From contig JASHOV010000143.1 of the NCBI GenBank assembly GCA_030038495.1, positions 1 to 33,613 on the forward strand: a stretch of DNA of 33,613 nt, read 5' to 3'. The translations under genes and the position numbers were made by a program. Source of the DNA: Streptosporangiaceae bacterium (GTDB taxonomy: Bacteria > Actinomycetota > Actinomycetes > Streptosporangiales > Streptosporangiaceae). Below are positions 1-9,545 of the stretch, in pieces (position 1 is the stretch's first letter; every line of letters starts with the position of its first letter). The notes under the pieces were generated by a model. The model did no database searches. It worked only from the letters and a program-made list of their open reading frames with translations, and was not told the origin of the DNA.

Positions 1-3000
1 CGGGCTCCCAGCGCACAGCCGAGCAGGGCGAGCAATGCCAACGCGGAGGCGATGATCCCGGCATGGTAGATGGTGGCCGGCTGGAAGGTCAGCGTGATGG
101 TGCCGCCCTGGCCTGCCGGGACTATGAACGCCTGCTGCCAGCCGTCCAGGGTGGCCGGTTTCAGTGGCCGGCCGTCGAGGCTGGCTGTCCAGCCGGCATC
201 GAAACCCTCGTGTATCTCGACGTACGCCGCGGCTCCCGGCCCGATTCGCAGCGTGCGGTTGTCGCTGCCCCAGCTCAGGATTCGCAGCTCCCGTGCCCGG
301 GCGGGTCCGGCGGTCGCGGTCGGTGCGCTGGTCAGGCTCGCGCCGGTGACGACGAAGGCGGCAGAGGAGCCGACGCTGAGCCACTGCCGCCCGGCGGTCA
401 GCGTGAGCCTCTCGCCGCGTGTGCACAGGTTCAGCCGGACCGGCAGCAGTTGCACCAGGTCGCCGACGGTCCCCGACACCGAGGTCGAATACCTACGCCC
501 GCCGACGGAAACCGCCGGTCCCTGACCGCACCTGAGGCGAAATTCCGCGCCCGCACGCGGCACGGCCGCGTGCAGGCCGCGAAGTGCGGGGATCGTCACC
601 TTCGCGAGCCCGGTCGGCCGCCGGGGCGAGGACGTGCTCGGGAAGCTCAGGGATATCCTGCTCGTCCGCAGCGCCGGGCTGATCCGCACAACGCCGCCCC
701 GGCGAACCACCTCCAGGCGTGACACGGTGCCGCTGCGGATCAGCACCTTCGTCGGCGCGGCCAGGCCGGGCGCCGCAGTGAGGTCGATCCGGGTGATCGT
801 CCGCTGGCCGTGCCAGCTGAATTCAAGGCCGGGATCGCGGTCGCTCGCGGCCGCGATCCAGGGCAGCCTCGGGCCCGGCTCGTACATGCTGGCCGGGCCG
901 TACTCGGGCAGCCCGTCCCAGTCCGAGGTGGCCGTGACGCGGAACGATGACTTGCCTGGGCCGGCGAGCCTGGTGACCAGCGCGTCCAGGGCCGGTCCGG
1001 CGGTCGGCACCGCCGTCAGCTGAGCCGTCACCGAGCGGGCCGCCGGCACCACGAACGTGCGGTCTAGCCCCAGGCCCGGCGGCAGGCCGCTGCCGGCCTG
1101 CGTCGCGGGCAGGGTCGGCTGCTGGGCAAACGAGAATGCGACGCCAGCCGCCCCCGCGCCCGCGGTCATGTCCTCGGCGGGCTGCAGATCGGTGGTGACT
1201 CGCACTCCGGGGATGTACACCTCGCTGATGCCGGCGCCAGGTCCTCCTGGCACCACGCGCGCGGCGCCGAGAATGGTGATCCGGAGCGTGCGAGTCGGGC
1301 CGGGCGGCACGCGCAGAGGCTGGCTCGCCCCGGTAACGGCGGTGTCGGTGGTGACACTCCCCGCTGCCGTTGTGACCTGCAGCCTAGTGGCGACGGGGCG
1401 GGCTGGAGAGTCGTCGAGCAACCGGATGAGGACTCGGGAGGGCAGGTCGAGGCGGTGGCTGAACGTGATCTGGAGCCACTGGCCAGCGGGCGTGGGGCTG
1501 CCTTCCGCCCATGCCGTCGCCGGGTTGCCGTCAAAGGCGTTAGCCGGGTCGTACTGCGGTCCTTCTGTGATCCAGGACCCGACCGACGATGCGGTGACGC
1601 TCGCGGCGCCCTGGATGACCGCGACCGTCTGGTGGCCGGCCGCGGCTACCGGCAGCAGTTGCCTGGGCGGCCCGCCCGCATCTCCGAGGGCACTGTCCAC
1701 CGGATTAGTGCCATCCGCCGTATAGGTATAAGACTGGGAGTCCTGAGTCGAGCCAAATGAGTTATCGGCCCGGCGCTGCCCATCCGTAACGGCCCAGAGC
1801 GCTGGCGGCCCGGACAGTCGCTGTCCGGCGATCACCGCAGGCTGGCCGATGAGTATGCCCTGCGCCTCAAGCTGCAGCAGGGAGTCAGGGCCGCCGTTGA
1901 CCAGGACTGTGTCGCTGACCGGCAGGGTGGTGACCGGGCCGTCCGGCCGCAGCGCGGCATCGGCAGCCTGGAAGATCTCGACGGCGGGATACGCCTTCGC
2001 GAGCCCCGGCGTGATCCCGGCCAGGTTCGGGTAGCCAAGCGCTACCGCCATCTCGGGCCCGAAGGCGGCGACCCGGCGGAACCCGGACAGCGCCATGGTC
2101 TCGTTGACGACCTGCGGCGGCGTGTAACCGCTCATCGTCGGCGCGGTGTCATTGCGCACGACGACATACCGGATCCCGGCCCGGCCGAGGTACGCGGCCA
2201 GCCCGGGCACATCGCGGCCGGACTCGATCGCCTGCTCGACGGTCTCGAGCAGTACCTGCGAGCCGGCGTTCCCGTACGGCACCAGGCCGCGCTCGACCCA
2301 GGGCGAGCTAGCCAGCGGTTCCAGCGGATCATCGATGGTCTCGCCCCACGTGAACTGGCCGTGCGGGTCGGCGGGCACAACCAGCGCGGTCTGGCGCGGC
2401 GAGTGCACGGCGAGGAAGGCGGCTGCCTGGTACCAGTAGCCGGGCACGGCCGTAAACGAGCCGGCCTGCAGTACCTGGCCGCCGAGCTGGGGCCAGGCGA
2501 GGCCGACCAGGGCCAGGGCCAGCACCGGCGCGGTAGCAGCGCTGCCCGCGAGGTGCGTCCGGCGCAGCGGCAGGCTGAGCCGCCAGCACCGGTCGATGGC
2601 GTGGGCACAGCCCAGCGTGAGCGTGACCGCAAGTACCGGCTCGAGCTTGTACAGGCTGCGGAACGGCGCCAGGGTACCGTTCAGCAGGTTGTCGACCGCC
2701 GTATGCCAGGGACCCCCGAGCGGGCCGTAGTAGCCGGCCAGCGCGACCATTGCGGTCACGCCCGCGCAGATGGTCAGCCATCGACGCTCGGGCATGTCGC
2801 GCCGGGCCAGGCCGGCCAGGCCGATCGCGGATACGCTGGCGGAGGCCAGGATGACCTCGGGGGAGGTGACGGTGGCCCAGCCAGCCGACAGCCACGGAGT
2901 GCCGCCCAGGCTGAAGTAGGCGGTCCAGGTGCCGGTGCCGCGCAGCACGGCGGCCGCAGACATCGTCCGCGTGGTGGTCGCTGCCTGCTCGATGTACGGC

Positions 3001-3920
3001 AGGAAGTTGAACGCGTAGCGACCTTGCAGCAGGAGTGGTATCGCCCACCACGCGGTCGCGGCGGCGACCGCTGCCCCCCACTGCAGGCTGAGCCGGACGC
3101 GCTGCCTGCTTCTGGTGTGGGTGAGGATGTAGAACGCGGGCAGCATCAGCACGGCCAGTGTGCAGACGGCATTGACGCCGCTCATCGCCGCGATGGCCAG
3201 CCCGGACCGCGCGGCGGCCCGGCCGGACGTGGTGTGACCCCGGACGGCAGACACAAGCGGGAGCACCGCCCAGGGCACGATGAGGCCAGGCAGCGCGGTC
3301 GCCGACGTCGACCCGATCAGGATCGTGAAGGTTGGCCACAGGGCAAAGATGGCCCCGGCCAGCAGCCTGGAGGTCTCGCTCCCTATCTCCAGTGCCCGGC
3401 CCAGCTTGACCAGTCCCGTGAACCCGACGGCGAGCAGCAACGCGAGCCACAGGCGCTCGATCAGCCAGATCGGAATGTGCAGGAGCTGACCCGCCAGGTA
3501 GAACGGTGCCATCGGGATCGCGTAGCCGATGTACTGATCCTCGAGGCTGCCCAGCCATTCCCGCGGGTTCCACAGCGACCATAGCCGGGTCAGGAACTGA
3601 CCGGCGTCGATGTCCACGCCGAGCTTGGTGTCATAGAAGATGCGGCCGGTGTCGGTGCTCGCCAGGATGGCCAGCGCGAGCATGAAGGCCACGAGGAACA
3701 GCCAGCGATCCCGCAGGACCCGCTGGCCCGGCGGTGGTGGCGCCTGCGGAGCCGGCTGCGGCTCCGGGGCCGGCGGTGCCGGGGGGGCCGGTGCGTCGAT
3801 GATCGCGGGCAGCGGCATAGTCGCGGCGGTGTCCACCGTATTGACCGGAACGGGACCGCTCAGCTCAAGCGCAGGCCATGGTCGCGGCGGCTGCGGCAGG
3901 TCTGCATCGGCCGAGGTCAT
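1..3920 (-). CDS. aftD-like: Alpha-(1->3)-arabinofuranosyltransferase family membrane protein (DUF3367, AftD-like), 3' end outside window
   Basis: I translated the minus frame from ATG at 3920 (MTSADADLPQPPRPWPALELSGPVPVNT...RDRWLFLVAFMLALAILASTDTGRIFYDTKLGVDIDAGQFLTRLWSLWNPREWLGSLEDQYIGYAIPMAPFYLAGQLLHIPIWLIERLWLALLLAVGFTGLVKLGR). This matches the AftD/DUF3367 N-terminus. The same frame at the window edge reads a hydrophobic segment (AGIIASALALLALLGCALGA), so the gene runs off the left edge and is missing from the ORF track. Confidence 0.88.
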   Translation of the reverse strand, partial: MTSADADLPQPPRPWPALELSGPVPVNTVDTAATMPLPAIIDAPAPPAPPAPEPQPAPQAPPPPGQRVLRDRWLFLVAFMLALAILASTDTGRIFYDTKLGVDIDAGQFLTRLWSLWNPREWLGSLEDQYIGYAIPMAPFYLAGQLLHIPIWLIERLWLALLLAVGFTGLVKLGRALEIGSETSRLLAGAIFALWPTFTILIGSTSATALPGLIVPWAVLPLVSAVRGHTTSGRAAARSGLAIAAMSGVNAVCTLAVLMLPAFYILTHTRSRQRVRLSLQWGAAVAAATAWWAIPLLLQGRYAFNFLPYIEQAATTTRTMSAAAVLRGTGTWTAYFSLGGTPWLSAGWATVTSPEVILASASVSAIGLAGLARRDMPERRWLTICAGVTAMVALAGYYGPLGGPWHTAVDNLLNGTLAPFRSLYKLEPVLAVTLTLGCAHAIDRCWRLSLPLRRTHLAGSAATAPVLALALVGLAWPQLGGQVLQAGSFTAVPGYWYQAAAFLAVHSPRQTALVVPADPHGQFTWGETIDDPLEPLASSPWVERGLVPYGNAGSQVLLETVEQAIESGRDVPGLAAYLGRAGIRYVVVRNDTAPTMSGYTPPQVVNETMALSGFRRVAAFGPEMAVALGYPNLAGITPGLAKAYPAVEIFQAADAALRPDGPVTTLPVSDTVLVNGGPDSLLQLEAQGILIGQPAVIAGQRLSGPPALWAVTDGQRRADNSFGSTQDSQSYTYTADGTNPVDSALGDAGGPPRQLLPVAAAGHQTVAVIQGAASVTASSVGSWITEGPQYDPANAFDGNPATAWAEGSPTPAGQWLQITFSHRLDLPSRVLIRLLDDSPARPVATRLQVTTAAGSVTTDTAVTGASQPLRVPPGPTRTLRITILGAARVVPGGPGAGISEVYIPGVRVTTDLQPAEDMTAGAGAAGVAFSFAQQPTLPATQAGSGLPPGLGLDRTFVVPAARSVTAQLTAVPTAGPALDALVTRLAGPGKSSFRVTATSDWDGLPEYGPASMYEPGPRLPWIAAASDRDPGLEFSWHGQRTITRIDLTAAPGLAAPTKVLIRSGTVSRLEVVRRGGVVRISPALRTSRISLSFPSTSSPRRPTGLAKVTIPALRGLHAAVPRAGAEFRLRCGQGPAVSVGGRRYSTSVSGTVGDLVQLLPVRLNLCTRGERLTLTAGRQWLSVGSSAAFVVTGASLTSAPTATAGPARARELRILSWGSDNRTLRIGPGAAAYVEIHEGFDAGWTASLDGRPLKPATLDGWQQAFIVPAGQGGTITLTFQPATIYHAGIIASALALLALLGCALGA

Positions 3921-4726
3921 GTGGTGCGCCGTGCGATCACGAGCAGATTCCAGGTCACCAGTTCCCTGAGCCAGGGCAGGCGCAGTATGAACCGGCACCA
4001 GCTGGGGTAATAGCGCGGCAGCTGGTCGACAATCTCGACGTCGGCCCGAGCCCGGATCAGGCGCAGGGTGGGCCCCACATGCACCCGGTACAGGTTCTCG
4101 CCGACCGTGTGCTTCGGCGGGCGCCCGTACTTCCGCAGATAGCGGCGCGCAGCAAAGTTCGCGCCGAGAAGGTGCCAGGGCGACATCTCGTGACCGCCCC
4201 ACGGGGAATACCAGTTCGTGAACGACAGGTAAATGAGCCCGCCCGGCCTGATGACCCTGATCATCTCCGCGATCAGCCCGGCCGGATCGGGCACATGCTC
4301 AAGCACGTTCGAGGAGAAGCAGATGTCGGCACTGGCGTCGGCTACCGGGAGCCAGTACCCGTCGGCGAGAACGGCGCCGGGTGGCGGCTCACCCCGCCTG
4401 GCCATCTCCTCGTAGTCCGGCTCGAACGGGTAGCTATGCGCGCCCGCGGCCCTGAATGCCGCCGAGAAATACCCCGGGCCTCCGCCCACATCCACCACGA
4501 TGCGCCCGGCCAGCTCGGTATGCCTGGCCAGCTGGCCGACCGCGTCCGCGGCGATGGCCGAGTAGAACTGGTCAGGGTCGGTCTGTTCCTTCCTGAACAT
4601 CAGGAACAGCCGGACGGACCTGGCTAGACCCTGCCTGGCCCTGCCCGCCGTCGCGCACGGCGCGGTAGCTGGTGCCGGAGGGTCGTGTCGGGCGGCCAGC
4701 CGATCCTCATCTGGTGATCGCAGCAT
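3917..4726 (-). CDS. Class I SAM-dependent methyltransferase
   Basis: 269 aa with motif I IVVDVGGGPGYFSAAF and a post-motif region VLEHVPDPAGLIAEMIRVIRPGGLIYLSF. The stop overlaps the aftD-like start (ATGA). N-terminal start uncertain. Confidence 0.9.
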   Translation of the reverse strand: MLRSPDEDRLAARHDPPAPATAPCATAGRARQGLARSVRLFLMFRKEQTDPDQFYSAIAADAVGQLARHTELAGRIVVDVGGGPGYFSAAFRAAGAHSYPFEPDYEEMARRGEPPPGAVLADGYWLPVADASADICFSSNVLEHVPDPAGLIAEMIRVIRPGGLIYLSFTNWYSPWGGHEMSPWHLLGANFAARRYLRKYGRPPKHTVGENLYRVHVGPTLRLIRARADVEIVDQLPRYYPSWCRFILRLPWLRELVTWNLLVIARRTT

Positions 4727-4907
4727 GGCCGTCTACGTGGTGAGCCCTTCCTGAGTCGCGAATCGTTTCCGGCTGGGCCCGCGGATCAGCGGGGAGGCCC
4801 GCGGAGGAACGTTAGCCACTAGCACTTCGGTGAAATTACCAGAATGATACGTCAATGTCCGGTACACATTACTGGTTGGTACCGAACCGGCATCAAGGCC
4901 GCGAGAC

Positions 4908-6170
4908 ATGACGGAGGGCCTGGAGCGTGATCGCTTGAGTCACGACTCTGCCAGTTGGCAGCGGGCAGTCGCCGCCGAGATGCCGGCGGGCCGCCGGTGG
5001 GAGTCGGCGGGCGCGGAGCTTGGCGGTGACGTGGCGCCGGACGGCCGCCGGCTGCTGTTCGTCGCCTGGCGTGACCTCGCCAATCCGCGAGCCGGGGGGT
5101 CAGAGGTGCTGGTCGACCGGCTGGCGGCCGGGATGCAGGCCCGCGGCGCCGATGTGGCCCTGCTGTGCGGCGGTCCGTCCGCGCAGCGCGCGTACACGGT
5201 GGTGCGCAGCGGCGGGACCTACAGTCAGTTCCTGCGGGCGCCGCTGGCCTACTGGCGCCGGTTCCGCGACAGCGACCTGGTCGTCGAGGTCTGCAATGGC
5301 ATGCCATTCCTCGCGCCTGCCTGGTGCGGCCGACCGCAGATCTGCCTGGTCAACCACGTCCACACCGACCTGTGGCGGATGATGTTCCCGCGACCGGTCG
5401 CCGCCTTCGGCCAGTTTGCCGAGAGCCAGGTGCTGCCGTGGGCGCACAGGAACAACCTTTTCCTGACGGTCTCGAACTCCACCGCCGATGCCCTGCGCGA
5501 GATCGGAGTGGCTGACGACCGAATCCGCCAGATCTGCAACGGCGTCGTACAGCCGGATCCACCGACGCCGCGATCTACCGAACCGCTGTTCCTCGCGCTG
5601 GGCCGGCTGACCGAGTACAAGCGGATAGACCTGCTGCTGCGGGTCTGGCAGCGGGTGCGGACGGTGGTAGGCGGCACGCTGGTCATTGCCGGGGACGGCC
5701 CGGAGCGGCAGCGCCTTGAGGCAGCGGCTGGTCAGGGCGTCATTTTTGCCGGGCGGGTCTCCGAGGAGGAGAAGCACAGGCTGCTGTGCGGGGCCTGGCT
5801 GCTGCTGCACCCGGCCGTGATCGAGGGCTGGGGAATCGTGATTGCCGAGGCCGCGATCCGCGGGACTCCCGCCATCGGCTTCGATGTCCCCGGCGTGCGT
5901 GACTCGGTCGTAGACGGCGAGACCGGCGTGCTGGTCAGGAACGAGGATCAGTACGCCTCCGCGTGGGTTTCGCTCGCTCTTGACCGGGCGCGCACCGAGC
6001 AGATGGGCACGGCCGCCCGAGTCCGGGCCGAGCAGTGGCACTGGTCAGCGGCGGTCGAGGGATTCGCGGCCGTGGTGGACGAGGCGCTGGCTCGGTCCGC
6101 CGGGCGGGCCCGGACCGGTAAACGGTTGATTGCCGGGGAACGAGGCATAAATCTTGATACGCCTGAGTAG
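4908..6170 (+). CDS. GT4 family glycosyltransferase
   Basis: 420 aa. LFVAWRDLANPRAGGSEVLVDRLAAGMQARGADVALLCGG N-terminal Rossmann region; LALGRLTEYKRIDLLLRVW; HPAVIEGWGIVIAEAAIRGTPAIGFDVPGVRDSVVDGETGVLV donor-binding motif. Confidence 0.92.
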   Translation: MTEGLERDRLSHDSASWQRAVAAEMPAGRRWESAGAELGGDVAPDGRRLLFVAWRDLANPRAGGSEVLVDRLAAGMQARGADVALLCGGPSAQRAYTVVRSGGTYSQFLRAPLAYWRRFRDSDLVVEVCNGMPFLAPAWCGRPQICLVNHVHTDLWRMMFPRPVAAFGQFAESQVLPWAHRNNLFLTVSNSTADALREIGVADDRIRQICNGVVQPDPPTPRSTEPLFLALGRLTEYKRIDLLLRVWQRVRTVVGGTLVIAGDGPERQRLEAAAGQGVIFAGRVSEEEKHRLLCGAWLLLHPAVIEGWGIVIAEAAIRGTPAIGFDVPGVRDSVVDGETGVLVRNEDQYASAWVSLALDRARTEQMGTAARVRAEQWHWSAAVEGFAAVVDEALARSAGRARTGKRLIAGERGINLDTPE

Positions 6171-6269
6171 CGTCAGTAGGCTCGGCTGTGCCCTCCGCGC
6201 ACGAGTTCCCGCACGCGCCGCAGATGGCCTGGTGAGCGCATTGACTGAACCCCAGACGGGCAGCCGGCC

Positions 6270-8222
6270 TTGACGATAGAACCGCATCGCGCCCCGCTGC
6301 CGCCGGCCAGCCGGCAACCGCGGGCCGGCGAGCCGATGACGTGGCCCGAGTTCTCCGACCGGGTGCTGCGCGGGAATGCCGTCTCGCTGGCCGCGTACGC
6401 ACTGATCGCCGCGCAGATCATCTGGAAGGGTGCGATCCTCCGCCACTTCTACTTCTGGCAAGACGATTTCATGTTCTTTGACCGGGCCGTCCACATGGGC
6501 TTCACCTGGCAGTACCTGATGAAGGTCCAGGCCGGTCACCTCGATCCAGGTCCGTTCGCGATGTCCTGGGTGCTGGCCAGGATCTCGGAGTACAACTGGA
6601 CGCTCGTGTCTGGGGTGATGCTGGCGGTCTTCCTGGGGAGCTGCTTGGCCCTGCTCAGGCTGCTGCGCACGCTCTTCGGGAACCGGCCCGCGATCCTGAT
6701 ACCACTGGTGATCTACCTGCTGTGCCCGCTCACCGTCCCCGACCTGGCCTGGTGGGCTGAGGCCGTCGAGGGTGTCACGCTCTCCCTTGCGATCTTCATG
6801 AGCCTGGACGCGCATATTCGCTACCTGCGATCCGGGCGGACCCGCTCGATGGTCACGGCAGCGGCATGGCTGCTGGTCGGCATGCTGTTCTCCGATAAAG
6901 GACTAGTGCTGCCGTTCTTCCTCTTCGGCGTGACGAGTGCGTTTTTCGTCGACGGCGGCTGGCTGCGTTCCATGCTCCAGTCCGGTGCACGATACTGGCG
7001 GGCCTGGTCGGTTTACGGCGGACTGGTGGTCGTCTACGGCACGCTGCTCGCAGTACAGCTGACCAAGCCCGGCGCACTGCCGAACAAGGTCGGCTCCCCG
7101 CACGGCGTGGGAACATTCGTGACGGACTTGATGACGGACAGTTTCGTGCCCGGCGCCTTCGGCGGGCCATGGAAGTGGTTCGGGAACGGCATCAACGCCT
7201 TCGCGACACCGCCGGCGGCCCTCATGCGGCTGTCGCTACTGGCGGCGGCGGTGGTCATAGCGGCCACCATCTGGTACCGCAAGTATGCCTGGCGGGCGTG
7301 GGTGCTCCTGGCGCTGTGGATTATCGCTGCGGACGTGGCGCCCATCGTCGTCGGCCGCACCACCCTGCTGGACCCGGCGCTCACCGTGTTCCTTGGCCTG
7401 GACACCCATTACGTGGTCGACGCGGTGCCGATTCTCGCCATCTGCCTGGGGCTGGCCATCTGGCCCGTGGCCGGGCGGCCAGATCTCGGCCGGAACCGGC
7501 CGCAGCGAGCGGTGCCGGCTCAGGTTGCCCCGGTGATGACCGGGTTCGTGCTCGCGGCCTTCGCGCTCGGTTCGGTCTACTCGGTCCAGACCTACGTCGA
7601 GTCGACGACAAGCGCACCGGGCCGGTCCTTTATCGCCACGGCTAGGGAGGCACTCGCCGCGGTGCCGCCCGGCACTCCTGTGGTTGACCAATTCGCTCCG
7701 CCAAGCGTGATGGCTGCGCTCCTGCTCGGGCCTTATGGCTACCAGGATGAGGTGATCGGCAGCATGGCGCCGGGTCGGATCCGCTGGATCCGCAATCCAG
7801 ACGGCGTGATCGCAAACCTCAAGATCTTCACTTCGGATGGGCGCCTGTGGCCAGTGGCGGTAGTCGGCGTTTACAGCAGGCTGATGCCGTCGAGCGCGGG
7901 CGGCTGCTGGCCGGCGCGGGGCGCTACCATCACGGTGCCGCTGAACAGTACGGCGACGGTCACCAACGGTCCGTGGACGCTGCGCATGTCGTACGTAGCC
8001 TCGGTCGCCCAGGACGTTTCTGTGTACTTCGGCGGGCGCTGGACGCAGATCTACCTCAAGAGCGGCGAGAACACCGCGTACCTGCCGGCGGAGGGGAGCG
8101 GTGCGAGCGTGATCGTGATGCCTCCGGATCCTCGTGCCCTGTGCGTCGGCAACATCGCGGTGGGAGGCCTGTTCCAGAACAAATCGGACACGCCGGTTCC
8201 GGCGGTACCGGCGCCGGGATGA
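6270..8222 (+). CDS. Polytopic membrane protein, probable GT-C-like glycosyltransferase of the envelope cluster
   Basis: 650 aa with many hydrophobic segments, an early acidic loop (FYFWQDDFMFFDRA) reminiscent of GT-C catalytic loops, and a soluble C-terminal domain. TTG start at 6270, or ATG at 6336 (MTWPEFSDRVL). Confidence 0.7.
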   Translation: MTIEPHRAPLPPASRQPRAGEPMTWPEFSDRVLRGNAVSLAAYALIAAQIIWKGAILRHFYFWQDDFMFFDRAVHMGFTWQYLMKVQAGHLDPGPFAMSWVLARISEYNWTLVSGVMLAVFLGSCLALLRLLRTLFGNRPAILIPLVIYLLCPLTVPDLAWWAEAVEGVTLSLAIFMSLDAHIRYLRSGRTRSMVTAAAWLLVGMLFSDKGLVLPFFLFGVTSAFFVDGGWLRSMLQSGARYWRAWSVYGGLVVVYGTLLAVQLTKPGALPNKVGSPHGVGTFVTDLMTDSFVPGAFGGPWKWFGNGINAFATPPAALMRLSLLAAAVVIAATIWYRKYAWRAWVLLALWIIAADVAPIVVGRTTLLDPALTVFLGLDTHYVVDAVPILAICLGLAIWPVAGRPDLGRNRPQRAVPAQVAPVMTGFVLAAFALGSVYSVQTYVESTTSAPGRSFIATAREALAAVPPGTPVVDQFAPPSVMAALLLGPYGYQDEVIGSMAPGRIRWIRNPDGVIANLKIFTSDGRLWPVAVVGVYSRLMPSSAGGCWPARGATITVPLNSTATVTNGPWTLRMSYVASVAQDVSVYFGGRWTQIYLKSGENTAYLPAEGSGASVIVMPPDPRALCVGNIAVGGLFQNKSDTPVPAVPAPG

Positions 8223-8276
8223 CGTCCGAACCGCGGCTGAGCCGACGTGACGGCGGGGCACACGCCCGCGCACCAT

Positions 8277-8347
8277 ACATTTCACCGATAATGCACCCCA
8301 CAAATCGGATAAATCGCCCAAAAAAGGGAGCACAATCGGTGAAATGT
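8277..8347. promoter_or_regulatory. Perfect 13-bp inverted repeat (ACATTTCACCGAT / ATCGGTGAAATGT) with 45-nt AT-rich spacer
   Basis: Arms at 8277-8289 and 8335-8347 are exact reverse complements, between two co-directional genes. Confidence 0.7.
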
Positions 8348-8367
8348 TGACGCGCGGCGCGCGATTG

Positions 8368-8387
8368 GGCGGCCGGGAACGGCCGCC
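8368..8387 (+). promoter_or_regulatory. Hairpin: 8-bp GC stem with GGAA (GNRA-type) loop
   Basis: GGCGGCCG-GGAA-CGGCCGCC, perfect stem, just upstream of the next CDS. Confidence 0.55.
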
Positions 8388-8405
8388 AGCCGCCGTGCGC
8401 CGGGA

Positions 8406-9473
8406 GTGATCATTGCTGGAACTATGACAGACAAGTACGATTTAGGCGTGTTCAGTCGCCTGCTGGCCAGCCCGCGAGTGCGGGTGGGCCTGCTGCTGCT
8501 GGTCCTCGGGTTCTGCAGTTACGGCATTTACGTTGAGTGGCCGCAGATGCGCGCCGCACTCGGGCAGCTGCACTGGTACTCGGTTGTGCTGTCCGCTGCG
8601 GGGGCGATGGCCGGCGGCGGTTGCATGATGCTCGCCTGGCGGGCCGTGCTGGCGGACCTAGGCTCGCCGTTGTCGGCGCGCGCGGCCGTGCGGGTGAACT
8701 TCCTCGGTCAGCTGGCGAAATACGTGCCGGGCGCGGTGTGGTCGGTCGCGGCGATGGTCGAGCTCGGACACGACCAAGCCGTCCCCAGAAGGCGCGGCAC
8801 CGCCTCGATCGCCATCGGGCTGGCCATTAGCGTCGCGGTGGGTCTCGCCGTCGCGGCCGTCGCGCTCCCGCTGGCGTCATCGGCGGCCGCCCGCCACTAC
8901 CGCTGGGTGCTGGCAGTCGTGCCCGTCATCGCCCTGTGCCTGTACCCCAGAATTCTCGGCTGGCTCGTGGACCGCGCCCTCAGGCTCGCGCGGATGCAGC
9001 CACTGGAACGCAGGCCGACGGCCGGCGGGCTGGCCCGGGCCATCGGCTGGACGGCACTCGGCTGGCTCTTCCTCGGGTTCCAGGTGTGGATCGTGCTGAC
9101 AAACGTGGCCCGGCACGCGCCGAACTCCTACGTGCTCGCGCTCGGCGCCTACGCACTCGCATGCTCGGCGGGCCTGCTGCTCGTCGTGTTCCCCAGCGGC
9201 ATCGGTCCCCGCGACCTCATTCTCGTGGCCACGCTTGGCGCCGTGGTGCCCCATGGCGCGGCGGTCGTGGTCACGCTGGTGGCCAGGGCGGCGACGACTG
9301 CCTCCGACCTGACCTGGGGTGCGGTGGCCCTGGCGGTAGGCCGGACCGGCCAGCGGCTCACCCGCCGCGCCCACGGCAGGCACCGCAGGCCAGCCGGCGA
9401 GCGCGGGGCACTGCGGGCCAGACGGGTCGAGCCTGGTGCAGGGTCCGAGCCGGTTACCGCCGCGCGCTCGTAG
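8406..9473 (+). CDS. LPG synthase TM-region / flippase-like (UPF0104-type) membrane protein
   Basis: 355 aa, about 8 TM segments. AAVRVNFLGQLAKYVPGAVWSVAAMVELGHDQAVPRRRGTASIAIG is typical of the family; VFPSGIGPRDLILVATLG late motif. ATG at 8424 (MTDKYDL) is a likely start. Confidence 0.85.
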   Translation: MIIAGTMTDKYDLGVFSRLLASPRVRVGLLLLVLGFCSYGIYVEWPQMRAALGQLHWYSVVLSAAGAMAGGGCMMLAWRAVLADLGSPLSARAAVRVNFLGQLAKYVPGAVWSVAAMVELGHDQAVPRRRGTASIAIGLAISVAVGLAVAAVALPLASSAAARHYRWVLAVVPVIALCLYPRILGWLVDRALRLARMQPLERRPTAGGLARAIGWTALGWLFLGFQVWIVLTNVARHAPNSYVLALGAYALACSAGLLLVVFPSGIGPRDLILVATLGAVVPHGAAVVVTLVARAATTASDLTWGAVALAVGRTGQRLTRRAHGRHRRPAGERGALRARRVEPGAGSEPVTAARS

Positions 9474-9545
9474 CCGCTGCAACCAGCGCGAGCCGACCGA
9501 GGAGCACGTGCTGGCGGCACCGATCCCCTGGTGAGCGATGCGCCG

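Noticed and set aside
2329-3582. 417-aa minus-strand and 407-aa plus-strand ORFs (2361-3584)
   Set aside because: Both are off-frame or antisense to the AftD-like gene, which is open from 3920 to the window edge in its own frame.
4860-4884. CGGTAC-N13-GTACCG inverted repeat in the divergent promoter
   Set aside because: Only 6-bp arms with no second copy noticed; too weak to call an operator.
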